In this document: positions 34,324 through 40,891 of the stretch, in pieces | Position numbering within the stretch: the stretch's first letter is position 1 | Layout: the number at the start of each line of letters is the position of its first letter | Source: Lachnospiraceae bacterium | GTDB taxonomy: Bacteria > Bacillota > Clostridia > Lachnospirales > Lachnospiraceae | DNA length: 40,891 nt | Direction of reading: 5' to 3' | Assembly: GCA_017621815.1 (NCBI GenBank) | Contig: JAGASK010000007.1 | Span: 1 to 40,891 of the forward strand | Notes under the pieces: model-generated | Database searches by the model: none | What the model saw: the letters and a program-made list of their open reading frames with translations, nothing else | What the model was told of the DNA's origin: nothing | Translations under genes and position numbers: made by a program

Positions 34324-34466
34324 TTATACCTTTACCACTGCTCCGGCAGGGAGATAATCTATTTTATCGGCAAGCACACTTTTTAAAACTGCAAAAGCCT
34401 TTTGCCCGGTACAATGACAGGTATAATAATGCGTAAAATCATTATTTAATCTCTCTGTAAATTTAT
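34324..34466 (-). pseudogene. C-terminal fragment of an MBL-fold hydrolase
   Basis: In one minus frame the segment reads [20 protein letters not shown] and then [18 protein letters not shown], ending in PAGAVVKV and TAA. This matches the C-terminus of COG1237-type metallo-beta-lactamase-fold proteins (YTxHCTGxxA..L). No start or N-terminal part exists: the frame runs straight out of the end of the methyltransferase gene upstream, in a different frame. So only a tail is left. Confidence 0.65.
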
Positions 34467-34468
34467 TT

Positions 34469-35098
34469 TTATCGCTTACATGCAGCTAAAACGCACTCTG
34501 AAAGCGGCTTTCCTTTTATCAGGGCAGCATCTATAACCTGAAATCCCCGCCGGCTGACGTATTCTGTAAATTCATCCTTCTGCCATTTATGATAAGTTTT
34601 GAATCCCAGCTTTTCCATAATCCAAAGCAGCGCTTTTGAATATCCCTTCTCATACACAAAAGTGGGCGCAAATAAAATTCCGCCCGGCTTAAGCACTCTG
34701 CTTATTTCATTGAGCGCCGCATCAGGACTCGGCATAATATGCAATGCGTTGGCAATGACCACCACATCAAACTGATTATTTTCATAAGTTAAATCTGTTG
34801 CATCCTGAACCCGGAAACAAACATTGCCGCAATAATTCTCTCCGGTATTCCTCTTTTTAGCCTCATCTATCATATTGCCGGAATAATCCGTTGCTTCCCA
34901 GGTATCGGACCTGCCTGCCATACGGAAAGTAATCTGGCCTGTTCCGCATGCCAGCTCCAATACATTCTTCTTATCATCTATGTATTTGTCCAGATTCTCA
35001 CATATCACATCATATGCAGTATTGTTTTTATTCATAAAAGCAGTATATATCTTAGCGAATTTTTCCCAGAATCCTTTGTTTGTATTATCCTTATTCAA
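34469..35098 (-). CDS. Class I SAM-dependent methyltransferase
   Basis: The 209-residue protein starts at TTG (35098) with GGGGG 8 bases upstream. Motif I is [10 protein letters not shown] (46-55), followed by the acidic residue in [10 protein letters not shown], and by [20 protein letters not shown] and [15 protein letters not shown], as in the methyltransferase 11/25 families. The substrate is unknown. A palindrome TATATGAA-N14-TTCATATA lies at 35121-35150 upstream. Confidence 0.88.
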   Translation of the reverse strand: MNKDNTNKGFWEKFAKIYTAFMNKNNTAYDVICENLDKYIDDKKNVLELACGTGQITFRMAGRSDTWEATDYSGNMIDEAKKRNTGENYCGNVCFRVQDATDLTYENNQFDVVVIANALHIMPSPDAALNEISRVLKPGGILFAPTFVYEKGYSKALLWIMEKLGFKTYHKWQKDEFTEYVSRRGFQVIDAALIKGKPLSECVLAACKR

Positions 35099-35120
35099 TT
35101 TACTTTCCCCCTTTTTTATT

Positions 35121-35150
35121 TATATGAATATATAATCATATGTTCATATA
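35121..35150. promoter_or_regulatory. Inverted repeat upstream of the methyltransferase gene
   Basis: TATATGAA at 35121-35128 and TTCATATA at 35143-35150 form an 8-base dyad with a 14-base AT-rich spacer, 23 bases before the TTG start. It is placed where an operator would be. Confidence 0.45.
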
Positions 35151-35194
35151 AATGTCAATCTTTTTCGTGCATTTACACTATCAAAAGACATTTA

Positions 35195-36117
35195 TCAGCA
35201 GCTCTTTTCCAACATTCCTTTATAGGCCAAGCTCCTCAATCCATATCTGAACGGAATCCTCTGACACACCGGAGGAAAAACGCCCGCCTGGCAGCCAATC
35301 TCTTGTGCAATCTGCGGCTGTGTTACGTGAGAATTTTTCTTTATCACTAATAATACTTTTTCTTCCAAAGTGCCATTTAAAGTGCCATTTTGTTTTTTTG
35401 GCACTTTAGCGCTCATTAAAGGTGTAAATTTTATCATTATATCTTCTAAATGAATTTTATATTCTGGCAAAGGAACACCATGCTTTTTACATGCTTCACA
35501 TATCTTTTCTATCCCACGTCCCCATGTTTCCACATATTCTGCCCGGAAAAATCCATTAGCAATATTAGGATTGTAGGGTTGTGAACGATGACGCTCCATC
35601 AATGTTTCAACTGTCCATCCCACCGGGAATACACAGTCATTACTGATATATACCGCATCTTCATGAATTCGAATCTGTATCGGAACTAACGCTGATATAC
35701 GATTTTAATATATGCACCTGTAACCTATTTTTCTGGATTGCGATGAAACACGAGAATTGTCGCACGTTTAAGCCTGCCTTGTTCAAAAAGCTGTTCATTA
35801 CTCATATTCAAATCCGCTCCCCTGAGAAGCTGCTTTGTACTGCCGCTCCGATAATGATACTCTCCTTTGTAATTTACCGGATAACTGCTCGGATTAACAC
35901 ATATCTCGATATAATCCTTGCCATCTTGTATCAGCAGATTCACATCTACAATAATGCCAAGGATATCTCGTACTTTATTAGGTATATCTTCAAGCAGCTT
36001 TTTACTATCTGGTACCCCGATTACAGTGCTGTTATCATCGGTTCCAATATATTATATCTTGCCACCATGAACATTTACGAAACCACAAATCCATTTCAAA
36101 TATTCATCACGCCATGA
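35195..36117 (-). pseudogene. Broken AlbA_2/Schlafen-type ATP-binding protein gene
   Basis: Pieces of a helicase-related AlbA_2 protein follow one another. From 36117 comes ESWRDEYLKWICGFVNVHGG, then a TAA in KI-stop-YIG. Next is a piece with IPDSKKLLEDIPNKVRDILG and the AlbA_2 core YHYRSGSTKQLLRG to 35725. Last is the C-terminal part with PIQIRIHEDAVYISND and VETWGRGIEKICEACKKHG. About 60-100 residues between the second and third pieces are missing, and the very end (after TQPQIAQEIG) is replaced by out-of-frame flavodoxin sequence. The gene is not functional. Confidence 0.78.
35198..35302 (-). repeat. Copy A of a flavodoxin 3'-end segment
   Basis: About 100 bases are nearly the same as 38809-38910, which is the 3' end of the intact flavodoxin lipoprotein gene and its downstream bases. 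In the flavodoxin frame the fragment (35300-35220) reads WLPGGRFSSGVSEDSVQIWI followed by EELGL and TAA. It is joined to the broken Schlafen-type gene in a different frame. Confidence 0.75.
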
Positions 36118-36226
36118 TTCATCCTGCAGCCACTACTGTTTCCATACCTTTATTTCTGAAGTTTACCTGTTTTGAAGTCTATAGATTTCACCTGTTACGC
36201 TGTCTTCCTGCCTGTAATTGCCCTTG

Positions 36227-36637
36227 TCACTTTAATTCTATGTATGCCTCATCGGATACCGCTTCACACCATTCCGTAGCTGTTTCTTCCCCCGGAACCT
36301 CAACAGCTAAATGTGCGAACCAGCTATTTGCAGCGGCTCCATGCCAGTGTTTCACACCTGCCGGAATAACCACTACATCACCAGGATGAAGCTCCTGCGC
36401 ATCCTTTCCCCATTCCTGATAATATCCGCGTCCGGCGGTGCAAAGTAAAATCTGACCACCGCCGCTTTTCGCATGATGAATATGCCAATTATTACGACAG
36501 CCCGGCTCAAAAGTTACATTACCGATCACCACGCCATCTGTGGTGAGCATATTCAGGTAGCTCTGTCCTGCAAAATATTTTGCAAATGCGTCATTCTTCC
36601 CTCCAACCGGGAAAATGCTTACTTCTTCTGGTTTCAT
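36227..36637 (-). CDS. Cupin domain-containing protein
   Basis: The 136-residue protein is a single cupin barrel. Motif 1 is WHIHHAKSGGGQ (H52 and H54) and motif 2 is PAGVKHWHGAA, giving a normal metal site. Proteins of this type often accompany carboxymuconolactone decarboxylase or alcohol dehydrogenase genes; the reaction is unknown. GGAGG precedes the ATG. It starts 12 bases after a flavodoxin gene and is probably co-transcribed with it. The 109 bases after its stop, up to the Schlafen remnant, show nothing clear. Confidence 0.9.
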   Translation of the reverse strand: MKPEEVSIFPVGGKNDAFAKYFAGQSYLNMLTTDGVVIGNVTFEPGCRNNWHIHHAKSGGGQILLCTAGRGYYQEWGKDAQELHPGDVVVIPAGVKHWHGAAANSWFAHLAVEVPGEETATEWCEAVSDEAYIELK

Positions 36638-36649
36638 CTCAATTTCCTC

Positions 36650-37141
36650 CTATCTTACCTGTGCAATCCATGCGTCAATCTCTTTATCCGATGTTACCAA
36701 TTCTGCGCCGCCTGTCTCATCAAATTGAATCTCCATTTCATGAGAAAAATCAGCCCCTTTACAGGCACTCTTAATATCTTTAATAGCATGACCCGGCCAA
36801 CCGCCATGCGTTTGAAACGGAATTACCGTCTTTCCCGTCCAATCATAGGACTTCAAAAATGACAATACTGCCGGAGCCATCGTATACCACCAAGTAGGCG
36901 TTCCTACCGCAATCACATCATAATCCGCCGGATTCAGGTTCAGCGGTTTAATCTCCGGCTGATACCCACAGTTCACCTCACGCTGTCCTTGCTCCACAAT
37001 ATCGTTATAAGAACCTGAATAGGGCTTTACTGTCTCGATCCTGGCAATATCTGCACCAGCAGCCCTTTGCAGCTGTTCAGCAATTCGTTTGGTATTGCCG
37101 TTTGATATAGAATAATATACAATCAGCATTTTCTTTTTCAT
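36650..37141 (-). CDS. Flavodoxin
   Basis: The protein has 163 residues from the ATG at 37141, with AAAGGAG 10 bases upstream. The FMN loop is YYSISNGNTKRIAEQL, the next conserved segment is YDVIAVGTPTWWYTMAPAVL and then GKTVIPFQTHGGWPG; this is the flavodoxin_4 pattern. It has no signal peptide and so should be cytoplasmic, unlike the two lipoprotein flavodoxins downstream in the window. It precedes the cupin gene by 12 bases. Confidence 0.92.
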   Translation of the reverse strand: MKKKMLIVYYSISNGNTKRIAEQLQRAAGADIARIETVKPYSGSYNDIVEQGQREVNCGYQPEIKPLNLNPADYDVIAVGTPTWWYTMAPAVLSFLKSYDWTGKTVIPFQTHGGWPGHAIKDIKSACKGADFSHEMEIQFDETGGAELVTSDKEIDAWIAQVR

Positions 37142-37146
37142 CCTTT

Positions 37147-37553
37147 TTACGCTCCTTTCTCTGTGCAAACCTTATAGCGCAGCCATACACTGCCTCCATC
37201 TTTAACCTCGGCGTTTTGCAGTTCAGAACACCGCCTCCACCAAGCATAAGAGTTTCAATCCCAAACAATTCTTTTAACTTCTCCATTGCCACTTCATAAT
37301 TCAGGTCGTCTGTCCCGGCAATGATATAGGAGATACCGAGTTTCCGCAAAAACGATTTATACGCATTCCCGGCCTTTTCCGTCAGCACCTCAATAACATG
37401 GGCTGTTGTATCAACATAGGTTAACGTATTGCTTTTCCAGCCCAGCTTTCCTGAAGGATCAACGGAAACATAGTGCATATTCGATTTTATTGCAACGAAG
37501 TCTCCGGCTGGTACATCCGGAGCGTTTTCATCAAGCTCTGGCTTTTCTTTCAC
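37147..37553 (-). pseudogene. RibD_C/dihydrofolate-reductase-like gene with internal deletion
   Basis: The first part reads DFVAIKSNMHYVSVDPSGKL, GWKSNTLTY, IEVLTEKAG and SYIIAGTDDLNYEVAMEKLK, ending in GGGGVLN, as in RibD C-terminal reductases. It has no N-terminal 50-60 residues and begins with GTG directly after the flavodoxin stop. After GGGGVLN the normal frame is lost, but the true family C-terminus (ELQNAEVKDGGSVWLRYKV) is found in the +1 frame up to the TAA at 37147. So a central stretch was deleted with a frame change. Confidence 0.75.
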
Positions 37554-37556
37554 AGG

Positions 37557-38288
37557 TTAGTCAATAAATCCTGCTTCTTTAAGCCAGCTTACAACCGCTT
37601 CGCTTGCCTCGGCCTGAGAGTTCTGAGCCATAGAACCTCTGATTGCAAGTCCATCCAACACCTCTGCATCCGGGCAGGTCAGTGCAATGTTTCTTTCAGT
37701 AGAGGAAAGTCCGCTGCCCTCATGGGTACAGAATGGCACAATTGTTTTCCCAGAAAAGTCGTAGCTTTCAAGGAAAGTATAAACTGCCATGGGCATATCT
37801 CCCCACCAATTAGGATAGCCAAGAAATATTACATCGTAATTTTCCATTCCTTTCACACTTTCAGCAAGTTCAGGCCGGGTATTTTTATCCTGCTCCTGCT
37901 TTGCAATTTCGGTGCATTCATCATAATCGTCAGGATATGGCGTTACTGTACGAATTTCAAACATATCACCGTCAATCTGTTCTGCAATCATATCTGCTAC
38001 AATATGGGTATTACCCTTTTCAATGTAGCCAACGCTATAATTCTCACCTGTACGAGAGAAGTAAGCCACTAATATTTTTGTATCCTCCATATCAAAATCC
38101 TCCATTTGCTGTGTATCATTACTTTGTATCTCATCCATTACCTCAGTTTTCACCGTTGCAGTAGAGTTTTCTTCGGAAACAGACGGCAAGGTTTGCGAAA
38201 TATTCGTTTCAGATTTTTCGGTACTTCCGCAAGCCATCAGTGTAAAGATTATAACGAAGGAAAGTACGAAAACCAGTAATTTCTTCAA
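37557..38288 (-). CDS. Flavodoxin-domain lipoprotein
   Basis: The 243-residue protein has signal peptide MKKLLVFVLSFVIIFTLMAC with lipobox C20. A Ser/Thr/Glu-rich linker runs to about residue 68. A flavodoxin_4 domain follows, with ILVAYFSRTGENY, VIFLGYPNWWGDMPMAVYTF and GKTIVPFCTHEGSG. It should carry FMN on the outer face of the membrane. Clostridial flavodoxin lipoproteins of this type are often found in groups. Confidence 0.9.
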   Translation of the reverse strand: MKKLLVFVLSFVIIFTLMACGSTEKSETNISQTLPSVSEENSTATVKTEVMDEIQSNDTQQMEDFDMEDTKILVAYFSRTGENYSVGYIEKGNTHIVADMIAEQIDGDMFEIRTVTPYPDDYDECTEIAKQEQDKNTRPELAESVKGMENYDVIFLGYPNWWGDMPMAVYTFLESYDFSGKTIVPFCTHEGSGLSSTERNIALTCPDAEVLDGLAIRGSMAQNSQAEASEAVVSWLKEAGFID

Positions 38289-38322
38289 TGATTCAAGTAA
38301 TTCCTTTCACAATAGCACGTTT

Positions 38323-38483
38323 TTACGGTCCTAAGGCTTCAATCCAAGTTTGAACGACATTTTTCGTGCCACGCCAATCCATTCATGAGCAGCCTCCCCA
38401 ACTAAAGAATACGCCATAAGTACAGGGAGAGATAAAATCATAATTATGTCTATGACGCTCTGGAATTTTCTCTTTGCTGACAT
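38323..38483 (-). pseudogene. DUF4405 5' fragment joined to a flavodoxin 3' end
   Basis: From ATG at 38483 the frame reads KRKFQSVIDIIMILSLPVLM then AYSLVGEAAHEWIGVARK, the N-terminus of DUF4405 membrane proteins. After about 40 residues it passes into sequence that, in another frame, reads KNVVQTWIEALGP and TAA (38323), the C-terminus of a flavodoxin. So a DUF4405 head and a flavodoxin tail meet near 38370. The fused ORF stops at 38331. Confidence 0.75.
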
Positions 38484-38500
38484 GGAAACTCATTCCTTTT

Positions 38501-38827
38501 TTATTCTGCCAGATCTATGGTTACTTCTATATAGTCTCCCATCTCATAGAACACAGATAAATCCGAAGTAACTCTGCCCAACACAATAATTCCCGATTCA
38601 ATTTCGGGTTCATCTACCTGATTGTTATAAAGAATACAAAAACCATTGCCGCTGAACCAATAAGCCAAATCCCCATTTTCAAAGGTGGTCTGTGCATCTG
38701 CTTCGTCATAGTTCAAGCTACCATCCATTCCACCATAAAACTCACGGCCTCCGCCAACTCGCTGCATAGAAAGTGTTTGAGGAAGCGTAGCCGCAGATTC
38801 ACAATGCTGCAAGCTCTTTTTCGACAT
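38501..38827 (-). pseudogene. Cyclophilin-like fold protein, N-terminally truncated
   Basis: The segment TLPQTLSMQRVGGGREFYGG and then NGDLAYWFSGNGFCILYN and SGIIVLGRVTSDLSVFYEMG match the cyclophilin-like (DUF369-type) family. The first strand and helix (about 20 residues) are missing. The ORF can start at ATG 38827, inside the region after the flavodoxin stop, with AAAGG just before it. The 5' end of the family homology is at the boundary of the repeated flavodoxin 3' segment. A shortened protein may still be made. Confidence 0.65.
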
Positions 38828-38910
38828 TCCTTTATAGGCCAAGGCTCTCAATCCAGGTCTGAACGGCATTCTCCGACACACCGGAGGAAAAACGCTCACC
38901 TTCCAGCCAG
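38809..38910 (-). repeat. Copy B of the flavodoxin 3'-end segment
   Basis: This is the 3' end of the intact flavodoxin lipoprotein gene plus about 23 bases after its stop, nearly the same as 35198-35302. Confidence 0.75.
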
Positions 38911-39539
38911 CTTCCGGTACCTGCCAATTCAGCCAGCAGCTCTCCGCTTTCTCCTAAACCGGAACTGGAAGAAGTGCAAAAAGGAACTACCGTTTTCCCA
39001 GTAAAATCATTTGCTTTTACGAAGCTATCTACCGGCCATGCTGCAATTCCCCACCAGATGGGATAACCGATAAATACCGTATCATACGATTCCCAATCAG
39101 GAACAGTCGCGGCCACTAATTCTATGTCCCTGGCATCCGGATTGTCATGTTCATATACAACCCGACTATTGTCATCCGTCCAGTCTAAATCAGCATCCGT
39201 ATAAGGATCTTTCGGTTCCAATTCAAAGACATCGGCATTTGTTGCCGCCGCTATGTAATTTGCAGCCTCCTCTGTATTTCCGGTTGCCGAATAATAGACA
39301 ACCAGTGTTTTCCCGCTTTCCGGTTCTGTTTCCAAATCAGAGGGCAACTCACTTTCTGATACATCAGATTCGGTAGACTCTGCCATAGAGGGCTCTGCTG
39401 CGGAAGTTTCCGTCTGAGAAGTTTCCTGTTCCTCCGCAGATGATTCAGTCTGTAAAGAATTAGACGGACTGGTGTTTCCACACGCAGTAAAGCTAAATAC
39501 CAAAACCAGCCCCATAAATAATGCAATCAATTTTTTCAT
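38832..39539 (-). CDS. Flavodoxin-domain lipoprotein
   Basis: The protein has 235 residues from the ATG at 39539. Signal peptide MKKLIALFMGLVLVFSFTAC has lipobox C20. A linker of about 55 residues is made of S, E, T and A. The flavodoxin_4 domain contains LVVYYSATGNTEEAANYIAA, DTVFIGYPIWWGIAAWPVDS and GKTVVPFCTSSSSGLGESG, and ends VQTWIESLGL. It should be an extracellular FMN electron carrier. Its last 80 bases are the repeat unit also found at 35198-35302. Confidence 0.92.
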   Translation of the reverse strand: MKKLIALFMGLVLVFSFTACGNTSPSNSLQTESSAEEQETSQTETSAAEPSMAESTESDVSESELPSDLETEPESGKTLVVYYSATGNTEEAANYIAAATNADVFELEPKDPYTDADLDWTDDNSRVVYEHDNPDARDIELVAATVPDWESYDTVFIGYPIWWGIAAWPVDSFVKANDFTGKTVVPFCTSSSSGLGESGELLAELAGTGSWLEGERFSSGVSENAVQTWIESLGL

Positions 39540-39585
39540 TGTATTCGTTCCTTTCAAAAAATTGTAATTTGGGATATAAGCGCCA

Positions 39586-40416
39586 TTATTTCTGCGGTTT
39601 CAACGGGCCATAGAAATAGCTGGCGGTAGCGCCTCCATCAATCAGGACGGTAGAACCGGTAATAAACGCTCCTTTGCCACTCATCAAAAGCTCCGCCACA
39701 TTTGCCACTTCATCCGCAGTTCCCGGACATCCGGCAGGGCAATTCGCAAACATATTCTTGTAGAAATCTCCGCGAGGGCCGTTAAATTCGTCAATCGCAA
39801 GCGGCGTTACAATAATGCCGGGAGCAATATCATTGATACGAGCGCCTCTTTTGCCCCATTTAACCGCCTCTGCCATAACACGCTTTTCATTGCAACGTTT
39901 CGCCATCTGATAAGCGTGCAGGGTATCCCGGATGTTCTCTGGCTGCAGCATAGGAAGCCGGAGCAGTTCTTCAGCGGATGTCGTTGCCAGCAGTTCATCT
40001 TCCTCGGCAGTCAGAGCGGGCATACGCCAACCGGACTGGCTGGAAATCGTTACACCCACGCCACCTTTCTTAATGACCTTACCAACTTCCTCCAACAAAA
40101 CGGCAGTGCCATACAAATCCACTTTCAGAATTGCCTCGATAGGGGCCTGACTGGGTGAAACCCCAGCCGCATTGACCAGCATGGAAATTTCTCCATATTT
40201 CTGCGCCTCTGCAATGAGGCTCATAATGGACGCACGGGAAGATAAGTCCATTTCCATAGACACCACATCAAAGCCCGCATCATTCATAATCTTAGCGATA
40301 GCCTGAGCGTTTTCCAGTTTCTTGTCACCTACAACAATTTTCATGCCATAGCCCATTCTTCTGGCAATCGCCATACCAATCTGGCCTGCACCAGTTAAAA
40401 TCATTACATCTTTCAT
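39586..40416 (-). CDS. SDR-family oxidoreductase
   Basis: The 276-residue protein has the NAD(P) loop TGAGQIGMAIARR (8-20), NAAG near 82, SSQSGW near 125-130 and the catalytic Y169-x3-K173 in YQMAKRC. The end reads ITGSTVLIDGGATASYFYG, typical of SDR enzymes. The insertion of about 30 residues (130-160) before the catalytic tyrosine is longer than in classical SDRs. The substrate is unknown. It is 46 bases upstream of the flavodoxin lipoprotein start. Confidence 0.92.
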   Translation of the reverse strand: MKDVMILTGAGQIGMAIARRMGYGMKIVVGDKKLENAQAIAKIMNDAGFDVVSMEMDLSSRASIMSLIAEAQKYGEISMLVNAAGVSPSQAPIEAILKVDLYGTAVLLEEVGKVIKKGGVGVTISSQSGWRMPALTAEEDELLATTSAEELLRLPMLQPENIRDTLHAYQMAKRCNEKRVMAEAVKWGKRGARINDIAPGIIVTPLAIDEFNGPRGDFYKNMFANCPAGCPGTADEVANVAELLMSGKGAFITGSTVLIDGGATASYFYGPLKPQK

Positions 40417-40436
40417 GTTCTTTCTCCTACCTTTTC

Positions 40437-40634
40437 TTATTTCGCCTGATTTCCACCAAATACAAGAAACTGCATCTGGTTCAGTTTTTCATCTATTTCA
40501 TTGATTTCCTCTGCAGATAAGATAATCTCTGCCGCTTTCAGATTTTCCTGAAGCCGTTCTGGTTTGCGGCTGCCGGGAATGTGAATGATCCATTTTTTTT
40601 GCCAAGTTTCCAATCGTTCTTTGTTCCATACCAT
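40437..40634 (-). pseudogene. C-terminal fragment of an aldo/keto reductase
   Basis: The segment IIHIPGSRKPERLQENLKAA followed by IILSAEEINEIDEKLNQM is the C-terminus of aldo/keto reductases (xIPGxxKxxxLxEN, then the closing helix). The remaining 80% of the enzyme is absent. An ATG at 40634 with AGAGAGG upstream may allow a 65-residue product. It lies right after the alcohol dehydrogenase stop. Confidence 0.75.
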
Positions 40635-40665
40635 TTTCCTCTCTGCCTCAAATTGCCATAGCTTT

Positions 40666-40891
40666 TCAGCGGCACATTGCAAATATTTTTTCAATGTCCT
40701 GCTGTGCCAGCGGCTTAAAGCCCGGAAGTACACCGTCTCCACAAGCCTTCTTAGCCATAACTGGGAAGTCCTTTTCTTCAATGCCGACTTTTGTGAAAGT
40801 ATTATCCAGTCCCAGCGTATCAAAGAAGAATGCAGAAAGTTTTTCAATGCTCTGCTTTGCAATATCCATCGGCTCCAGATTTGCATCAATG
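40666..40891 (-). CDS. Iron-containing alcohol dehydrogenase, C-terminal part (cut by window end)
   Basis: The open frame enters from beyond 40891 and ends with FFFDTLGLDNTFTKVGIEEK and GFKPLAQQDIEKIFAMCR at 40666. This is the C-terminus of YqhD/BdhA-type iron alcohol dehydrogenases, which reduce aldehydes with NAD(P)H. Only about 74 residues are visible, so whether the gene is intact cannot be judged; given its decayed neighbours, it may not be. Confidence 0.8.
   Translation of the reverse strand, partial: IDANLEPMDIAKQSIEKLSAFFFDTLGLDNTFTKVGIEEKDFPVMAKKACGDGVLPGFKPLAQQDIEKIFAMCR

Noticed and set aside
38501-38899. A 132-codon ORF that starts inside the flavodoxin gene
   Set aside because: The part before 38827 is an out-of-frame reading of the flavodoxin end; only the part after that shows cyclophilin-like homology, so I annotated 38501-38827.
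1-40891. CRISPR arrays
   Set aside because: I saw no regularly spaced repeats of 23-40 bases with unique spacers and no cas genes.

Overview
The window looks like a chromosomal segment of a low-GC Firmicute, most likely a gut Lachnospiraceae (class Clostridia). The reasons are strong GGAGG-type ribosome binding sites, TTG and GTG starts, a glgC-glgD pair, a CD3324-family protein, MATE and TPM proteins, DUF3298, DUF5050-like and flavodoxin lipoproteins, and the overall codon style. The family is an inference from gene content; no marker gene for species is present.

Layout. (1) 1-4493, minus strand: a three-gene operon coding for a HEPN-like protein, a PLD-nuclease/SF2-helicase/DUF3427 fusion and a NUDIX hydrolase. 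It is a candidate anti-phage or RNA/DNA quality-control module. IS21-like direct repeats lie just beyond its last stop codon. (2) 4563-7112: a macrolide-type glycosyltransferase with an AbrB regulator behind a clear promoter/palindrome, and an XRE-methyltransferase fusion. (3) 7300-8750, plus strand: a 21-residue leader ORF with a hairpin, a CD3324-family HTH protein and a tandem-GNAT acetyltransferase. (4) 8813-13131: an operon of three lipoproteins. (5) 13244-13588: a broken CPBP protease gene that runs into the 3' end of tRNA-Tyr. (6) 13686-17709: a small XRE protein, a structured intergenic region, the RNA ligase rtcB behind a leader ORF and a well-formed terminator/antiterminator, and recQ. 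(7) 17787-23017: zinc-ribbon membrane protein, TPM-domain protein, MATE exporter, AAA ATPase with an altered Walker A, and a second small XRE protein. (8) 23302-25697: glgC-glgD glycogen synthesis operon with terminator. (9) 25722-31566: GH9 glycosidase, SGNH esterase, YaaA with BCP peroxiredoxin (peroxide stress pair), YbaK deacylase and an SDR enzyme. (10) 31732-34309: GNAT with a YjdF remnant, HXXEE membrane protein, flavodoxin, and a divergent TetR regulator.

(11) 34324-40891 is a decaying redox island. It holds intact flavodoxin, cupin, SDR and methyltransferase genes mixed with many gene fragments: MBL-fold tail, Schlafen/AlbA_2 protein, RibD-like reductase, DUF4405, cyclophilin-like protein, aldo/keto reductase and a partial iron alcohol dehydrogenase. 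Three separate copies of a flavodoxin 3' end occur, two of them fused to unrelated broken genes, so repeated deletions between paralogues probably shaped the region.

The two signals I rate highest are the HEPN/PLD-helicase/NUDIX operon (a possible undescribed defence system) and the rtcB leader. In that leader a segment of a 43-codon ORF is complementary over 16 nt to the 5' arm of a terminator placed directly before the rtcB ribosome binding site. This would be transcription attenuation of an RNA-repair ligase.
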